Shown: in pieces, positions 8,767 to 18,274 of the stretch
Layout of the letters: every line of letters starts with the position of its first letter
How positions within the stretch are numbered: position 1 is the stretch's first letter
NCBI GenBank assembly: GCA_019637395.1
Contig: JAHBVR010000018.1
Coordinates: 1 to 64,000 of the forward strand
DNA length: 64,000 nt
Direction of reading: 5' to 3'
Origin: Vulcanimicrobiota bacterium
GTDB lineage: Bacteria > Vulcanimicrobiota > Xenobia > Xenobiales > JADMJV01
The notes under the pieces: generated by a model
Database searches by the model: none
Told to the model about the DNA's origin: nothing
Seen by the model: the letters and a program-made list of their open reading frames with translations, nothing else
Translations under genes and position numbers: made by a program

Positions 8767-8952
8767 ATGACCGCAAAACAAGCCGCCTTAGAACTGGTCA
8801 GCAAACTGCCGGACGACAGCAGCTGGGAAGACATTCTCCAGGGCATCGCACTCCGAGAGCGAGTCGAAGAAAGCCTGGCCGCCGCCGATCGCGGCGAGGT
8901 CTTCACCCACGAGCAAGTTCTTGAAATCTCCCGCCAGTGGCGCAAAAGCTAA
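8767..8952 (+). CDS. Antitoxin of a ParE/RelE-type system
   Basis: A 61-residue acidic protein (MTAKQAALELVSKLP, later RVEESLAAADRGEVFTHEQV). The VEESLxxxDRGExFTHEQV type of C-terminus is common in small antitoxins paired with ParE-like toxins. The ATG at 8767 follows AGGAGAGAGGCT. The frame stays open back to an ATG at 8617 near the predicted transcript start, so a longer leaderless form is possible but lacks family support. It overlaps the toxin gene by 16 nt. Confidence 0.75.
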   Translation: MTAKQAALELVSKLPDDSSWEDILQGIALRERVEESLAAADRGEVFTHEQVLEISRQWRKS

Positions 8953-9260
8953 GCTGGACCAGCGTCGCGCTCCAGGACCTCGAAGCCATCTGGAACCGAA
9001 TCTGTGAGCTGGGAGACGAGCGAGAAGCCGGCCTGCAGTTGAAGTTCATTCATCGCAACGTCGAGACCCTGCCCCAGTTTCCACGCCGCTTCCCCGTCTT
9101 TCCGCAATACGGCCACGACCACATCCGCGAGTTCAAGTTCGGCACCTATCACGTCGTCTATCGGGTCGAACCGGATGAAGCCGTGCTAATTCTGTCCATC
9201 TTCCATACTCAGCGAGACTTTCTGCAAGAGTTGAAGCGGCGCAAGGACCGCTACCTTTAA
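8937..9260 (+). CDS. ParE/RelE-family toxin
   Basis: A 107-residue protein with the plasmid-stabilisation (ParE/RelE) pattern: SWTSVALQDLEAIW at the N-terminus, a central LPQFPRRFP, then FGTYHVVYRVE and VLILSIFHTQRD. ParE toxins poison gyrase and RelE toxins cleave mRNA; the sequence does not decide between them. It starts at a GTG overlapping the antitoxin end, the usual arrangement. It sits between the dnr-hemY and nar operons, with convergent narK only 14 nt away. Confidence 0.85.
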   Translation: MAQKLSWTSVALQDLEAIWNRICELGDEREAGLQLKFIHRNVETLPQFPRRFPVFPQYGHDHIREFKFGTYHVVYRVEPDEAVLILSIFHTQRDFLQELKRRKDRYL

Positions 9261-9273
9261 TCCGTATGCAGTG

Positions 9274-10428
9274 TCAGCGATCACGGAGATTTGAATCGCC
9301 GCTGGCAGCGGCCTGCCAGTAGCAAACCAGAGAGACTCCCGCCAGCAGGAGAAAGGCGGGGCTGAAGGTGCCGGTCAACTGATAGACGCCGCCCACCAGC
9401 AGGGGCGGGAAAAAGCCGCCCAGGCCGCCGGCGGCGCCCACAAAGCCGGTGACCGTGCCGACCGAGTGCGGGAAGTGCTCAGGCACCAGCTTGAACACCG
9501 CTCCATTGCCCATGCCGATGCCGGCGGCCATCATGAGCGCGCCCAGAGTGAAGGGAAGGAGATGCGGCAGCGACATGAGCAGAGCACACGCCGATAGGAA
9601 CGGGAAGATCGCGCGAAGCACGGTGTTGCCGCCCAGCTTATCGGCCAGCCAACCGCCCAGCGGGCGCAGGCCGGTGGCCAGCATGATGAAGCCGGCCGTG
9701 CGCATTCCGGCGTCCCGGGCACTCAGGTTAAACCATTCGGTCAAGAAGATGGGCAGGTAGCCGGCCAGGGCCACAAAACCGCCGAAGGTCAGGAAGTAAT
9801 ACAGACTCAAGCGCAAGGCTTGAGGGTTCCGGGCCGGCGCCAGCATCTGGGCCAGGGTGGGAGCGGGGGCGCGCCTTTCGGCGTCGCGGGCGAACAGGAT
9901 AAAGATGACCATCCAGACGGCCAGCAGCAGGGCGAACATCCAGAAGCCCCAGGCATAGCCGAGTGCTCCCACCAGCAGGGGGGAGCCATAGGCCGCCAGC
10001 GATTGGCCGACGTTACCAGCTCCGTAAATCCCCAGCGGGGTCCCCTGCCGGTCAGGTGGATACCAGCGGCTGACGAAGCCAACTCCCACCGAGAAAACGG
10101 CCAGGGCGATGCCGGCGAAAAAGCCGCACAACAGCAGTTGAGGAAATGTCTTGACCCAGGCCATGGCCACGGCCGGCACCACCGAGGCCAGCATGACCAG
10201 GGAAAATATCTTGCGGCCACCGTAGCGGTCGGCCAGCCAGCCCAGGGGAATGCGCCCCAGGCTGCCGAGCAGGACCGGCGTGGCCACCGCCAGGCTGGCC
10301 TGCAGCGGGCTTAGCTGGAGCTGCTTTTTGAGAATCGGCATCATGGCCGAGATAGAGCCGAATACCGCGAAGCAGAGGGCAAAGCCCACGGTCGCCAGCA
10401 ACAGTTGCGCGTTCGGTCGGCTGAGCAT
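9274..10428 (-). CDS. narK: Nitrate/nitrite transporter, NarK family
   Basis: A 384-residue major facilitator with 12 predicted helices. The nitrate-porter signature glycine motifs are visible: [11 protein letters not shown] in helix 5 and [18 protein letters not shown] in helix 10/11, plus [12 protein letters not shown] between helices 2 and 3. It imports nitrate or exchanges nitrate for nitrite. This fits a cytoplasmic nitrate-reducing active site, because the catalytic subunit upstream lacks an export signal. Last gene of the RIC-nar operon; its ATG region touches the end of the small membrane gene. Confidence 0.93.
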   Translation of the reverse strand: MLSRPNAQLLLATVGFALCFAVFGSISAMMPILKKQLQLSPLQASLAVATPVLLGSLGRIPLGWLADRYGGRKIFSLVMLASVVPAVAMAWVKTFPQLLLCGFFAGIALAVFSVGVGFVSRWYPPDRQGTPLGIYGAGNVGQSLAAYGSPLLVGALGYAWGFWMFALLLAVWMVIFILFARDAERRAPAPTLAQMLAPARNPQALRLSLYYFLTFGGFVALAGYLPIFLTEWFNLSARDAGMRTAGFIMLATGLRPLGGWLADKLGGNTVLRAIFPFLSACALLMSLPHLLPFTLGALMMAAGIGMGNGAVFKLVPEHFPHSVGTVTGFVGAAGGLGGFFPPLLVGGVYQLTGTFSPAFLLLAGVSLVCYWQAAASGDSNLRDR

Positions 10429-10637
10429 CAGTCGTCCTGGCGATACAGGAAGCGCAGCAGTCCCAAGTTAAACGCCAGCAGGCTGCTGCTGGCCAGGAAA
10501 GCCGGCCAGATAATGGCCCGGTCGCCGCCCATGTAAGCGTTCATGGTGGCCGTCAACAGCCACAACTGTAAGATGAGCAGCAAGCTGGTCAGGCACAGGA
10601 CCCCGTGCACCACGGTCATTTTCTGATCCAAACGCAT
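10428..10637 (-). CDS. Small two-helix membrane protein of the nar-like operon
   Basis: A 69-residue protein with two predicted membrane helices ([19 protein letters not shown] and [18 protein letters not shown]). It overlaps narK and the Rieske gene by single bases, so it is translationally coupled. It may be a structural subunit of the membrane arm of the nitrate-reducing complex. I cannot assign a named family with confidence. Confidence 0.7.
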   Translation of the reverse strand: MRLDQKMTVVHGVLCLTSLLLILQLWLLTATMNAYMGGDRAIIWPAFLASSSLLAFNLGLLRFLYRQDD

Positions 10638-11143
10638 CAGCTGTTGCTCCGTTGCAGGCCGATGGCGAAAATTTCACGGTCGGTGATTTCCAAGGTGACT
10701 CGGGGCAGCGGGCGGCGGGGCGGACCTTGAATCGGACGTCCACTGTCGATATCGAAGGCCCCCTCGTGACACGGGCAATAGAATCGCTTTTGTTCTGGTT
10801 GGGGGACCACCGCGCAGGCCAGATGAGTGCACTTCTGGTGAAAAGCCACCCAGCGCTTCTCCTCGAGACGCACCAGCAGGCAGGGCTCGTGATCATCCGG
10901 GTAGTTGAAGGTCCGGCTCTGGCCCACCGCCAGCTCGTCCAGGCCACACAGGCGCAGCCGCGGAAAACTCTGACCGGTACCGCTCTGCAGCAAATAATCC
11001 AATCCGATGCATAACTGCCCGGTGGCGAAACCACCGCTGATAAGCACCAGAAATTTCACCAAATCGCGGCGGGAAACGTAGTGGTCGGCGGCCCAATCGA
11101 CGGGAAAATCCTGGCGCCAGGCCTCGGGCTCTTTTTCTTTCAT
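10637..11143 (-). CDS. Membrane-anchored Rieske 2Fe-2S protein
   Basis: A 168-residue protein. An N-terminal SRRDLVKFL followed by a hydrophobic helix looks like a Tat-type anchor, as in bc1 Rieske proteins. The cluster-binding boxes are CTHLAC and CPCHEG (two Cys and two His). It is coupled to the ferredoxin subunit (4-nt overlap) and to the small membrane protein. Inferred role: an electron carrier on the outer membrane face within the nitrate-reductase-like complex. A Rieske subunit is not part of classical Nar or Nap. Confidence 0.85.
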   Translation of the reverse strand: MKEKEPEAWRQDFPVDWAADHYVSRRDLVKFLVLISGGFATGQLCIGLDYLLQSGTGQSFPRLRLCGLDELAVGQSRTFNYPDDHEPCLLVRLEEKRWVAFHQKCTHLACAVVPQPEQKRFYCPCHEGAFDIDSGRPIQGPPRRPLPRVTLEITDREIFAIGLQRSNS

Positions 11144-11784
11144 GGCTCTTCCTCCTGATACATTCCCAAGAGCAGAATATCGGGTTGACTCCCGAGCGCA
11201 TCCGTGACTTTCAGTTGTTCGAGGGCTGAGTCTCGGGGAACCAGCACATTGACTTTGGTTTTGACGGTCTGCTGGCCGAAGCGGAATTCATTGATGGGGC
11301 GGGAGCGGGGACGTTCTTTTTGCATTTGCTCGCGGGTGCCGTAAAACAGGGCTCCGCTGGGGCAAACGGTGGCGCACATGGGCTTTTTGCCCACCGAGGT
11401 GCGGTCGTAGCACATATCGCACTTCATCATCAGATTGAAGCCGGACACGGAAGCACCGCGTCCCGACTCCATTTTGGGCACGCCGAAGGGGCAGGCCAGC
11501 ACGCAGTTACTGCAGGCGATGCAGCGCGATTTGCGGGCCGTCTGCACCACCCCGTCGGGAGTGCGCTTGATGGCGTCGGCCGGACAGACCTGCGCGCAGG
11601 TGGGGTCTTCGCAGTGCATACAGACCACCGGCACCGTCTGCACGCTGCGTTCCCGATCGATGGTCTCCAAATGGATCATGGAGACCCCTTTATGGGTATC
11701 GCATTCCGAGCAGGCCTGAAAACAGGCTTTGCAGCCGATACAGCGGTTGGCGTCGATGAAAAATTCCATCTTCTCAGGAACCAT
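11140..11784 (-). CDS. Four-cluster ferredoxin subunit (NarH/DmsB/NrfC-like)
   Basis: A 214-residue protein with four cysteine groups typical of 4x[4Fe-4S] electron-transfer subunits: [37 protein letters not shown] and [11 protein letters not shown] with a later [10 protein letters not shown]. It has no Tat signal, so it works on the cytoplasmic side. It would pass electrons from the cytochrome b or Rieske to the molybdenum subunit encoded just upstream (11-nt overlap). Confidence 0.9.
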   Translation of the reverse strand: MVPEKMEFFIDANRCIGCKACFQACSECDTHKGVSMIHLETIDRERSVQTVPVVCMHCEDPTCAQVCPADAIKRTPDGVVQTARKSRCIACSNCVLACPFGVPKMESGRGASVSGFNLMMKCDMCYDRTSVGKKPMCATVCPSGALFYGTREQMQKERPRSRPINEFRFGQQTVKTKVNVLVPRDSALEQLKVTDALGSQPDILLLGMYQEEEP

Positions 11785-13990
11785 GTTCGAGCCTCCGGAC
11801 TCTCACGGCGCAGGCCTTGTACTCGGGAATCTTGGAGATCGGATCCTGGGCGGCGATGGTCAGCCGGTTGATACTTTCTCGTCCGGCCCAATGGTAGGGT
11901 ACAAAAACCGTATCGGGGCGAATGGTATTGACCACTTTGGTCGTCAATTCAATGCTGGAGCGCCGCGATTCGACCAGGGCGGTGTCGCCTGCTTTCAAGC
12001 CCAGTTTGGCGGCCAGCTGCGGATGCACTTCCAACCAGGGGGCCGGATGCATTTCCGCCAGCGGCCCGATACGCCGAGTCTGGGTGCCCGACAAAAACTG
12101 GCTGATGACCCGGCCGGTGGTGAGAATCAGGGGATATTCCTCGTCCACCTCTTCCTGGGGCGGCGAATAGTCGGCTACCTGAAAGCGCGCTTTGCCATCG
12201 GGGAAATAGAACGGGCCCTGGCCCCGGGCCACCACATTCCACGAATCTGGTTCAAAAAGCCGCGGAGTTCCCGGATGCTCCTCGCTCGGGCAGGGCCAGA
12301 AAACTCCGTAGCTGGCCTCGATTTTCTCGTAAGTGATGCCGGAATAATCGACCACTCCGCCCTGGCTGGCGCGTCTCAATTCATCGAAAATCTGGCCGGG
12401 ATGCTGAAATTCAAAACCCTGCGGGCGCTTCAAGGCGGCCGCCAGGTCCTGGATAATGCGCCAATCCTGGCGCGCCTCGCCCGGACAATCGATAGCTTTG
12501 CGAATACGAATGACGCGGCCTTCGGCGCTGCACACCACGCCTTCATCTTCTTCCTGTAACGAGCCGGGCAGCACGATATCGGCATGTTGGGCGGTTTCGT
12601 TGAGAAAGAAGTCGATGGCCGCGTAAAATTCCAGCTTGTCCAGGCAGCGGGCCACGAATTCGCTGTCCGGCAAAGAAACCTTCGGATTGAAGCAGAGAGT
12701 CAGCAGGCCCTTGATTTCCCCCTGATCGATCTTGCGAAAGAGTTCGTAAGCATCGACCCCGGCCTGGGGCAAGTCATCGGGAGCGACGCCCCAAATGCCG
12801 GCCACATGGGCCCGGTGCTCCGGGTTGGAAATGTCGCGTCCGCCCGGGAGTTGATCGCATTTTTGGCCATGTTCGCGCCCTCCCTGGCCGTTGGCCTGGC
12901 CGGTGATGGTGGAATAGCCACAATTCTCGCGTCCGATTCGGCCGGAGGCCAGCACGATGTTGATGGCGCCCAGCACATTTTGCACCCCATGGCTGTGATG
13001 TTCGATACCGCGTGCATGCATCAGGAAGCTGGTTGAGGCCGTGCCCCACCATTCCGCCGCCTGCTCCACCAGCTTCTGATTCAGTCCGCAAACCTGGGCG
13101 GTGCGCCGGGGCGTCCACTCCCTGACCGACTCGGCCAGCTTTTCGAATCCCACCGTGTATTTCTCGATGAAAGCGTGATCCAGCCAATCCTTCTCGATCA
13201 TCAAGTGGAGAATGCCGTTGAAAAGGGCGACGTCGCGCCCCGGTTTGATCGGCAGGAAAAGATCACAGGTGCGCGCCAGCGGCGTGACGCGCGGGTCGAC
13301 CACCACCACCCGGGCTCCCTGTTCCCGGGCCTGCCACACGTAGTGAGTGGTGATGGGAGCGCATTCCGCCACGTTGGCGCCGCTGATCCAGATCAGCTCC
13401 GCTCCCAGGATATCCGACCAGGGATTGCCGCCCCGATCGACTCCGAAAGCCTTCTTATTGGCGGCGCCGGCGCTGACCATGCAGAGGCGGCCGTTGTAGT
13501 CAATGTAAGGCGTGCGCAGGCAGACGCGGGCGAATTTGCCCATCAAATAGGCCTTCTCGCTGGTCAGACTGGCGCCCGACAGCACCCCGAAGGCCGCGAA
13601 TCCATGCTGCTCCTGAATCTTCGCGATAGCGGCGGCCGTTTGGGCGATGGCCTGGGGATATTCCAGGGGGCGAAAGCCCCCGGCGGCGGCCGGATCTCGC
13701 TGCAGGGCGGTCAGCAGGCGATCGGGATGGCCGCCCTGCAGATAACGCTTGATCCCCTTCGGGCAAAGCATACCGCGGTTGAACGGGAAGTCTTCCCAGG
13801 GTTCGAATCCGACCACCTGCTGGTGGGCAACTTTCAATTGAATGCCGCATTGCTGTCCGCAAAAGCAGCAATGGGTTTTTACCAGCCGATCGATCTCCAG
13901 GCCCGACTGCAGATGCTTACCACCCGGAAACTGCAAATGCGGTCCGTAGTGCGCCTCCAACTGCTCAGGCGCTACCGGTAATTTAGACAT
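11774..13990 (-). CDS. Molybdopterin nitrate reductase-like catalytic subunit
   Basis: A 738-residue protein from the ATG at 13990, which overlaps the upstream stop; longer starts run into the cytochrome b gene. An N-terminal [4Fe-4S] site has C41-x2-C44-x3-C48-x27-C76. C170 in [16 protein letters not shown] is the position of the Mo-ligating Cys in NapA/NarB/NasC-type enzymes. The cofactor-binding [12 protein letters not shown] and the C-terminal [18 protein letters not shown] are also seen. It has no Tat motif, so it should be cytoplasmic. Nitrate as substrate rests on narK in the same operon and on NarB/NasC resemblance. Formate dehydrogenase-like activity is the main alternative. Confidence 0.82.
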   Translation of the reverse strand: MSKLPVAPEQLEAHYGPHLQFPGGKHLQSGLEIDRLVKTHCCFCGQQCGIQLKVAHQQVVGFEPWEDFPFNRGMLCPKGIKRYLQGGHPDRLLTALQRDPAAAGGFRPLEYPQAIAQTAAAIAKIQEQHGFAAFGVLSGASLTSEKAYLMGKFARVCLRTPYIDYNGRLCMVSAGAANKKAFGVDRGGNPWSDILGAELIWISGANVAECAPITTHYVWQAREQGARVVVVDPRVTPLARTCDLFLPIKPGRDVALFNGILHLMIEKDWLDHAFIEKYTVGFEKLAESVREWTPRRTAQVCGLNQKLVEQAAEWWGTASTSFLMHARGIEHHSHGVQNVLGAINIVLASGRIGRENCGYSTITGQANGQGGREHGQKCDQLPGGRDISNPEHRAHVAGIWGVAPDDLPQAGVDAYELFRKIDQGEIKGLLTLCFNPKVSLPDSEFVARCLDKLEFYAAIDFFLNETAQHADIVLPGSLQEEDEGVVCSAEGRVIRIRKAIDCPGEARQDWRIIQDLAAALKRPQGFEFQHPGQIFDELRRASQGGVVDYSGITYEKIEASYGVFWPCPSEEHPGTPRLFEPDSWNVVARGQGPFYFPDGKARFQVADYSPPQEEVDEEYPLILTTGRVISQFLSGTQTRRIGPLAEMHPAPWLEVHPQLAAKLGLKAGDTALVESRRSSIELTTKVVNTIRPDTVFVPYHWAGRESINRLTIAAQDPISKIPEYKACAVRVRRLEHGS

Positions 13991-15026
13991 CGCGCGAAAT
14001 TCCTTTCCAAGCCTCGCCTTGAGACAGGCCCAACAAAGCTCGGCGGCAGGCGGGACAGACTTGCTGATAGTGCCGCTGCTCATCCAGCTCGTAGTGAAAC
14101 CCCAGTTGTTTTTCGACCGTCATTAAATCCTTGACGTGCATTTGGGAAGCAAAGGGACGGTCGCAGCGCAGACAGGGCTGCTGGGTTTCCTTGCCGCCGA
14201 CCTCGTGGTAGAAATTCACGCCCAGCTGGGCGGGCCGCTGAAAAATGTGAAAGAACTTGCCGAAAGGCAGCCAGATCAAAGTGGCGATCACCGTGACCGC
14301 GTGCAGCAGGGCCAGGAACTCGTAGCCGTAACCTTTCATCCAGGTATAGCTGGCCGTCAGCATCAGTCCGGTGACGCTGATGGCAAAGAGCAAGATGAGC
14401 GGCGCCCAATCTTCGGCAAACTGCTGCAGCGCCTGCGCGCCCGCGTCCCGCAAGCGCCGGCGCAGAGCCATCAGGCAACCGGCGATGACCAGAAAAGAAG
14501 CCCACACCAGCGCATGGAAGAGGAGAAAGCCAAACAGGCTCTCGGTGGGAAAGGCAAAGGTCGGGATTCCGAACACATGCACTCGATAAAAGTCGAGACG
14601 ATCCGCGTCGGTGGCGAAATGAATCCAACCGAAGACCAGCGGGAAGGTCACGGCCGAAGCCAGGATACAGCCCCACATCAGCAGCATATGCGTTAGCCAG
14701 CGCCGTTTGCTGCGCCGGAAGATAAATTCGTTGGCGGCGAATTCCCCCAGCACGCGATGCAGCCAGACCCGGCAGTTGGCCAGCAGATGACCGGGCCGAA
14801 AGAAAACCGTCCAACCACGCCGCCAGTACATGGCGGTGGGTGGACGCTGCAACCACATGGCATAACGATAGGCCACTCCGAAAGTGGCGAAAAGCGTGGA
14901 AAAAGTATAACCGATCAAAGCCGCGTCAAAATTGTGAAAGTCCCGCGAGCCGGCGGCGATGGCAAAAGCCAACAGCAGAGTGGCTGTGAGAGCCAGCATC
15001 CCGGCATTCCAACGTTCTCGCGTCAT
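13983..15026 (-). CDS. Cytochrome b (NarI/HdrE-like) with C-terminal CxxC-CxxC tail
   Basis: A 347-residue membrane protein with six predicted helices. Candidate heme histidines lie in [19 protein letters not shown] and LLHAVTV with GKFFHIF. Residues from about 290 form a cytoplasmic tail with CLRCDRP and CPACRRA, a likely metal knuckle. It probably oxidises quinol for the Mo/Fe-S subunits downstream. It follows RIC after 60 nt, where a small GGGGC/GCCCC hairpin (15069-15084) and an ATCGT-TTT-ACGAT palindrome (15046-15058) lie. No Dnr box is seen there, so read-through from the RIC promoter is likely. Confidence 0.78.
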   Translation of the reverse strand: MTRERWNAGMLALTATLLLAFAIAAGSRDFHNFDAALIGYTFSTLFATFGVAYRYAMWLQRPPTAMYWRRGWTVFFRPGHLLANCRVWLHRVLGEFAANEFIFRRSKRRWLTHMLLMWGCILASAVTFPLVFGWIHFATDADRLDFYRVHVFGIPTFAFPTESLFGFLLFHALVWASFLVIAGCLMALRRRLRDAGAQALQQFAEDWAPLILLFAISVTGLMLTASYTWMKGYGYEFLALLHAVTVIATLIWLPFGKFFHIFQRPAQLGVNFYHEVGGKETQQPCLRCDRPFASQMHVKDLMTVEKQLGFHYELDEQRHYQQVCPACRRALLGLSQGEAWKGISRDV

Positions 15027-15086
15027 TTATTCGCCTCAATCTTCTATCGTTTTACGATGCTTTTCCACGGGGCTCGCCCGCCCCTT

Positions 15087-15773
15087 TCAGGTGGCCAACT
15101 GAAGAGCACGGGGAAAGAGGATATGGTTCTCGGCATGAACGTGGAGATGTGTATCTTCTTCGAGTTCCGCCAGTCCTGACAACATGGAGCGATAGGTCGT
15201 GCAGGCTCCCTCCGGGGGCGCGTAGCCCCGAGTCAGCTCTCTGAGCTGAGCCAAGGCGTCACCCGATTGGCCGTGCTCAGTCTCCATGACTCCGATGATG
15301 CGCTGCAGCGGAACCTGGGTGTGACCGTCTCTTTCCAATCGGCAAATGGCCGGAAAGAGAATCTGTTCTTCCTTGGCCATATGCTCCAGCATCTCCGACG
15401 AGAAGGCGTGGAATATGCGCCGCACTTCGATGAGTTCCGGGTGGCTGCTTCCGTGCACGGCCGCCACCCGTTCCACCTGGCGAGAGAGCAAGGGTAAGCA
15501 TTCTCGCAGGTAGTCGTGGTGCAGGCTTACGATATGCTCCACCAACTGGGTCAAATTCAGGTCCTGCAGTGTCTTTTCCGCGGGGTCCTCCAGGCTCTGA
15601 GCAATTTGCTCCAAGACAGCCTTGACATCGAGTGCTTTGTCCGCACAGGCGGCGCTCAAAGAGCGGCGGCCGTGGCAGCAGTAGTCTATACCCAGTCTGT
15701 CCATGAGTCGCGACAGAGAAGGGCGATGGGTGACCAGGTCGGCCACTTTGGTCTCAGCATCCAGGATATTCAT
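15087..15773 (-). CDS. ytfE: RIC/ScdA/YtfE di-iron protein, Fe-S cluster repair
   Basis: A 228-residue protein. The ScdA_N domain has the paired-cysteine DYCCHG motif. A hemerythrin-like domain follows with the metal ligands SLHHDYLRE, LEHMAKEEQILFP, METEHGQSG and HVHAENHILFP. RIC proteins repair Fe-S clusters damaged by NO. The ATG at 15773 is chosen because AAAGGAGT stands 8 nt before it. A Dnr-type box (15833-15846) is centred 66.5 nt upstream and predicts a transcript start near 15798 with a 25-nt leader; TACCGT (15805-15810, minus) is the -10. The nar-like genes follow. Confidence 0.92.
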   Translation of the reverse strand: MNILDAETKVADLVTHRPSLSRLMDRLGIDYCCHGRRSLSAACADKALDVKAVLEQIAQSLEDPAEKTLQDLNLTQLVEHIVSLHHDYLRECLPLLSRQVERVAAVHGSSHPELIEVRRIFHAFSSEMLEHMAKEEQILFPAICRLERDGHTQVPLQRIIGVMETEHGQSGDALAQLRELTRGYAPPEGACTTYRSMLSGLAELEEDTHLHVHAENHILFPRALQLAT

Positions 15774-15832
15774 GTCGGGATACTCCTTTCGTTCCAGAGT
15801 CACCACGGTAATCTGAGGAGGGCGCTCTATCC

Positions 15833-15846
15833 TTGATGTAAGTCAA
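15833..15846. promoter_or_regulatory. Divergent Fnr/Dnr box, RIC-nar and methyltransferase-P450
   Basis: TTGATGTAAGTCAA is a perfect match to the TTGAT-N4-(A/G)TCAA consensus. Its centre, 15839.5, is exactly 41.5 nt from the methyltransferase ATG (15881; -10 TATAGT at 15869-15874). On the other strand, TACCGT places a start near 15798 for RIC. Confidence 0.85.
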
Positions 15847-15880
15847 ATACTTGAGGCAGGGGATGGGTTATAGTGCTGGC

Positions 15881-16672
15881 ATGGACTACCTTAAATCCGC
15901 CGCCTATTGGGTTCGAGCCGCGCGCCATCCCAAAGCCGCCCTCGATCAAGTAGCCGCCCAGAACTACTTGCTGCCGGCCCAGGTGCACCGCCAGGTTCGC
16001 CACCGCCAGTTGCAATTTTTGGAGGATATCCTGCGCCGCTGCAAGACCCCTCCCCGGGTGCTCGATCTGGGTTGTGGCCCGGGTTGGTGGGCCACTCAGT
16101 TGGCCCACCTGGCCCGGAGCTGGTCGGGCTTTGACATTGCTCCGAGTTTTATCGAACACGCCCGCCGTGAGGCCCAGGAGAAAGGGCTTGCCCACCTGCA
16201 ATTTGAGGTGAGCAACTTGCTTACGGTCGATCAGGGACGGAATTTCGAGGTGGTGGTCCTGGGGGGAACTCTGGGCTATATCAACGACTGGGATTTGCGC
16301 CCCTTGATGGAGAATGTGCGCGCTCACCTGGTGCCGGAGGGCGTGGTCTATGTTCGAGTTTCCGTCATTCCCGGTATCTATCCGCGCGTTGTCTGGAACG
16401 GCGAATACCAGATCGCTTACCGCAAGCCGGCGGAGTACCTGGAAGTCTTTCAGAAAGCCGGCTTCTCCGCTACTTGCGAGCGCGACTACGCCTTTACCGA
16501 AGGTTCCCTGGCCACCGCTTATACGGCACTGGCCCGCTGGTTGGGTCGGACCGGAATGACCGCCTACCGCAATGCCTTGCGCCTCCGTCCGCTCAGTTTC
16601 GGCCTGGCCCGAATCCTGCTCGACCTGACTCCCCTACCCCAATCCATGCAGTTCGTTTTGCGACTCGCGTGA
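15881..16672 (+). CDS. Class I SAM-dependent methyltransferase
   Basis: A 263-residue protein with motif I VLDLGCGPGWWATQL near residue 60, an acidic GFDIAPSF, and VVVLGGTLGYI at motif II. The substrate is unknown. The ATG at 15881 coincides with the start predicted from the box at 15833-15846 and the TATAGT -10, so the transcript is probably leaderless. The stop overlaps the GTG of the P450 gene, so the two are coupled and likely act on the same compound. Confidence 0.82.
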   Translation: MDYLKSAAYWVRAARHPKAALDQVAAQNYLLPAQVHRQVRHRQLQFLEDILRRCKTPPRVLDLGCGPGWWATQLAHLARSWSGFDIAPSFIEHARREAQEKGLAHLQFEVSNLLTVDQGRNFEVVVLGGTLGYINDWDLRPLMENVRAHLVPEGVVYVRVSVIPGIYPRVVWNGEYQIAYRKPAEYLEVFQKAGFSATCERDYAFTEGSLATAYTALARWLGRTGMTAYRNALRLRPLSFGLARILLDLTPLPQSMQFVLRLA

Positions 16673-17796
16673 AGACTTCACCGGACTGGGACCCGCGCGC
16701 CCCCGAGGTGCTCCAAGATCACGGCGCCGCCTGCAGCCACATGCGCGGGCACTGCCCGGTCGCTTACAGCCCCTATTTGGGCTGGTCCCTCTTTCGCCAT
16801 CAAGACATCCAGCGCGTACTGCACGATCACGAGACCTTCAGCAACGTGGTTTCAACTCATCCGGCTGTGCCCAACGGCATGGATCCCCCCTTGCATACAC
16901 ACTATCGGCGCCTTCTCGACCCCTATTTTTCGGCTACCGAGATGGAGCGCTTTGAGCCGGTCTGCCGGGAGATCGCGGCCACCTGCCTGCGCTCCTTGCC
17001 CGGACAAGGTGAGGTGGATTTTTGTGAGAGCTTCGCCGAGCCCTTCGCTCTGAGTGTTCAGTGCGCTTTCACGGGCTGGCCCGGGGAGGTTAAAGAGCGG
17101 CTGCGGCAGTGGCTAAAGAACCAACAGAAAGCCACCCTGGCCGGTGATCGCGAAGCGACTGCCCGCCTGGCCGGCGAATTTGAAGATTGCGTCCGGGGCA
17201 TTCTGGCGGCCCGCCGGCTTCAGCCGCAAGCCGACCTGACCACGCGCCTGCTGCAAGAGACCCTGAGCGAGACTGAGATCATCAGCATCCTGCGCAACTG
17301 GACGGTGGGAGAATTGGGCACCATCGCCGCCGCCGTCGGCATTCTCGTCCACTACCTGTGTGTTCATCGAGAAGTGCAAAGCAGGCTGCGCCGCCAACCG
17401 GCAGAGCTGGCCCCGGCCATCGAGGAAATCCTGCGGCTGGAGGCTCCGCTGCTCTCCAATCGCCGCCTGGTCAAGCAGGCCACGCAAATCGGCCAGCACC
17501 GCCTGGAAGCCGGCGACCGCGTCACCTTGATGTGGGCCTCAGGCAACCGGGACGAAACGGTGTTTCCTGACTCGGCCAGCTTTCGGCCGGAACGGGACCA
17601 GGAGCAAAACCTGCTGTATGGCTCCGGCATTCACGCCTGCCCGGGGGCTCCGCTGGCGCGCCTGGAATTGAGGGTGGCGCTGCAATGCCTGCTGGAAGGC
17701 ACGCGGGAGCTGGAGTTGAGCCAACAACGGGAGCCGGTCCGAGCCACCTATCCCGCCGCCGGCTTTGCCAGCCTTCCCATCGTCGTCAAGGCTTGA
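16669..17796 (+). CDS. Cytochrome P450
   Basis: A 375-residue P450 from a GTG overlapping the methyltransferase stop (GTGA). The heme-thiolate loop is YGSGIHACPGAPLAR, the ExxR motif is EEILR, and the family's PERF-like motif is FRPER. The I-helix reads WTVGELGTIAAAVG. Aligned on the usual AGxET, the acid and alcohol positions appear to be Leu and Gly, so conventional O2 activation may be altered. With the strong Dnr-type box it is a candidate for an NO-linked or peroxygenase-type P450; that function is inference only. It converges with the membrane gene at 17786 (11-nt overlap). Confidence 0.88.
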   Translation: MKTSPDWDPRAPEVLQDHGAACSHMRGHCPVAYSPYLGWSLFRHQDIQRVLHDHETFSNVVSTHPAVPNGMDPPLHTHYRRLLDPYFSATEMERFEPVCREIAATCLRSLPGQGEVDFCESFAEPFALSVQCAFTGWPGEVKERLRQWLKNQQKATLAGDREATARLAGEFEDCVRGILAARRLQPQADLTTRLLQETLSETEIISILRNWTVGELGTIAAAVGILVHYLCVHREVQSRLRRQPAELAPAIEEILRLEAPLLSNRRLVKQATQIGQHRLEAGDRVTLMWASGNRDETVFPDSASFRPERDQEQNLLYGSGIHACPGAPLARLELRVALQCLLEGTRELELSQQREPVRATYPAAGFASLPIVVKA

Positions 17797-18274
17797 GCTG
17801 CCAGTGCCCTTCTTCCTGGAAGGTGATCAGTTGCACGCGGCCGGCGCCAAAATCCAGTTGCCCTTGATAGCCGGGAAGCAGGTTCTCCTTGACTCCTTCC
17901 AGAGGTTCCGGCCGGAACTCCACCTCTACCCGGTGGCGCCCGGGAGCCACCGCCAGTTCTTCCAGAACGGAAAGGGGCCGATCATGGCGCACCCCGGCCG
18001 GCTCGATGCGTTTTTCCAGCAGCGGCCGGCCATCCAGAAGGACCCGCAAAAGGTAACTGCGCATGCGCACCTGGTAGGCCTGATCCGGCGGCAGCCGCAT
18101 GTGGGCCGGCAGATTGGGGTCCTGGGCGATCGGCACCTTGATCTCCTGACCGTTGCAGCGCCAACTGAGCCGCAAGGTGGCGTGGGCGGGGCTTTCTCCC
18201 CATGGGATCCGGGCTGACCAACCGAGCCCCAGCAAGAGGATAAAGAGACCGAATAAGAGTCTAAGTCTGGCCAT
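17786..18274 (-). CDS. Membrane-anchored periplasmic protein of the NO-reductase operon
   Basis: A 162-residue protein with one N-terminal helix (LLFGLFILLLGLGW) and a beta-rich exported domain that includes APGRHRVEVEF. No cofactor motif is visible and I do not recognise a family. It is last in the operon and overlaps the cytochrome b fusion gene by 14 nt. It may be an assembly or structural factor for the NO-reducing complex. Confidence 0.65.
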   Translation of the reverse strand: MARLRLLFGLFILLLGLGWSARIPWGESPAHATLRLSWRCNGQEIKVPIAQDPNLPAHMRLPPDQAYQVRMRSYLLRVLLDGRPLLEKRIEPAGVRHDRPLSVLEELAVAPGRHRVEVEFRPEPLEGVKENLLPGYQGQLDFGAGRVQLITFQEEGHWQLKP

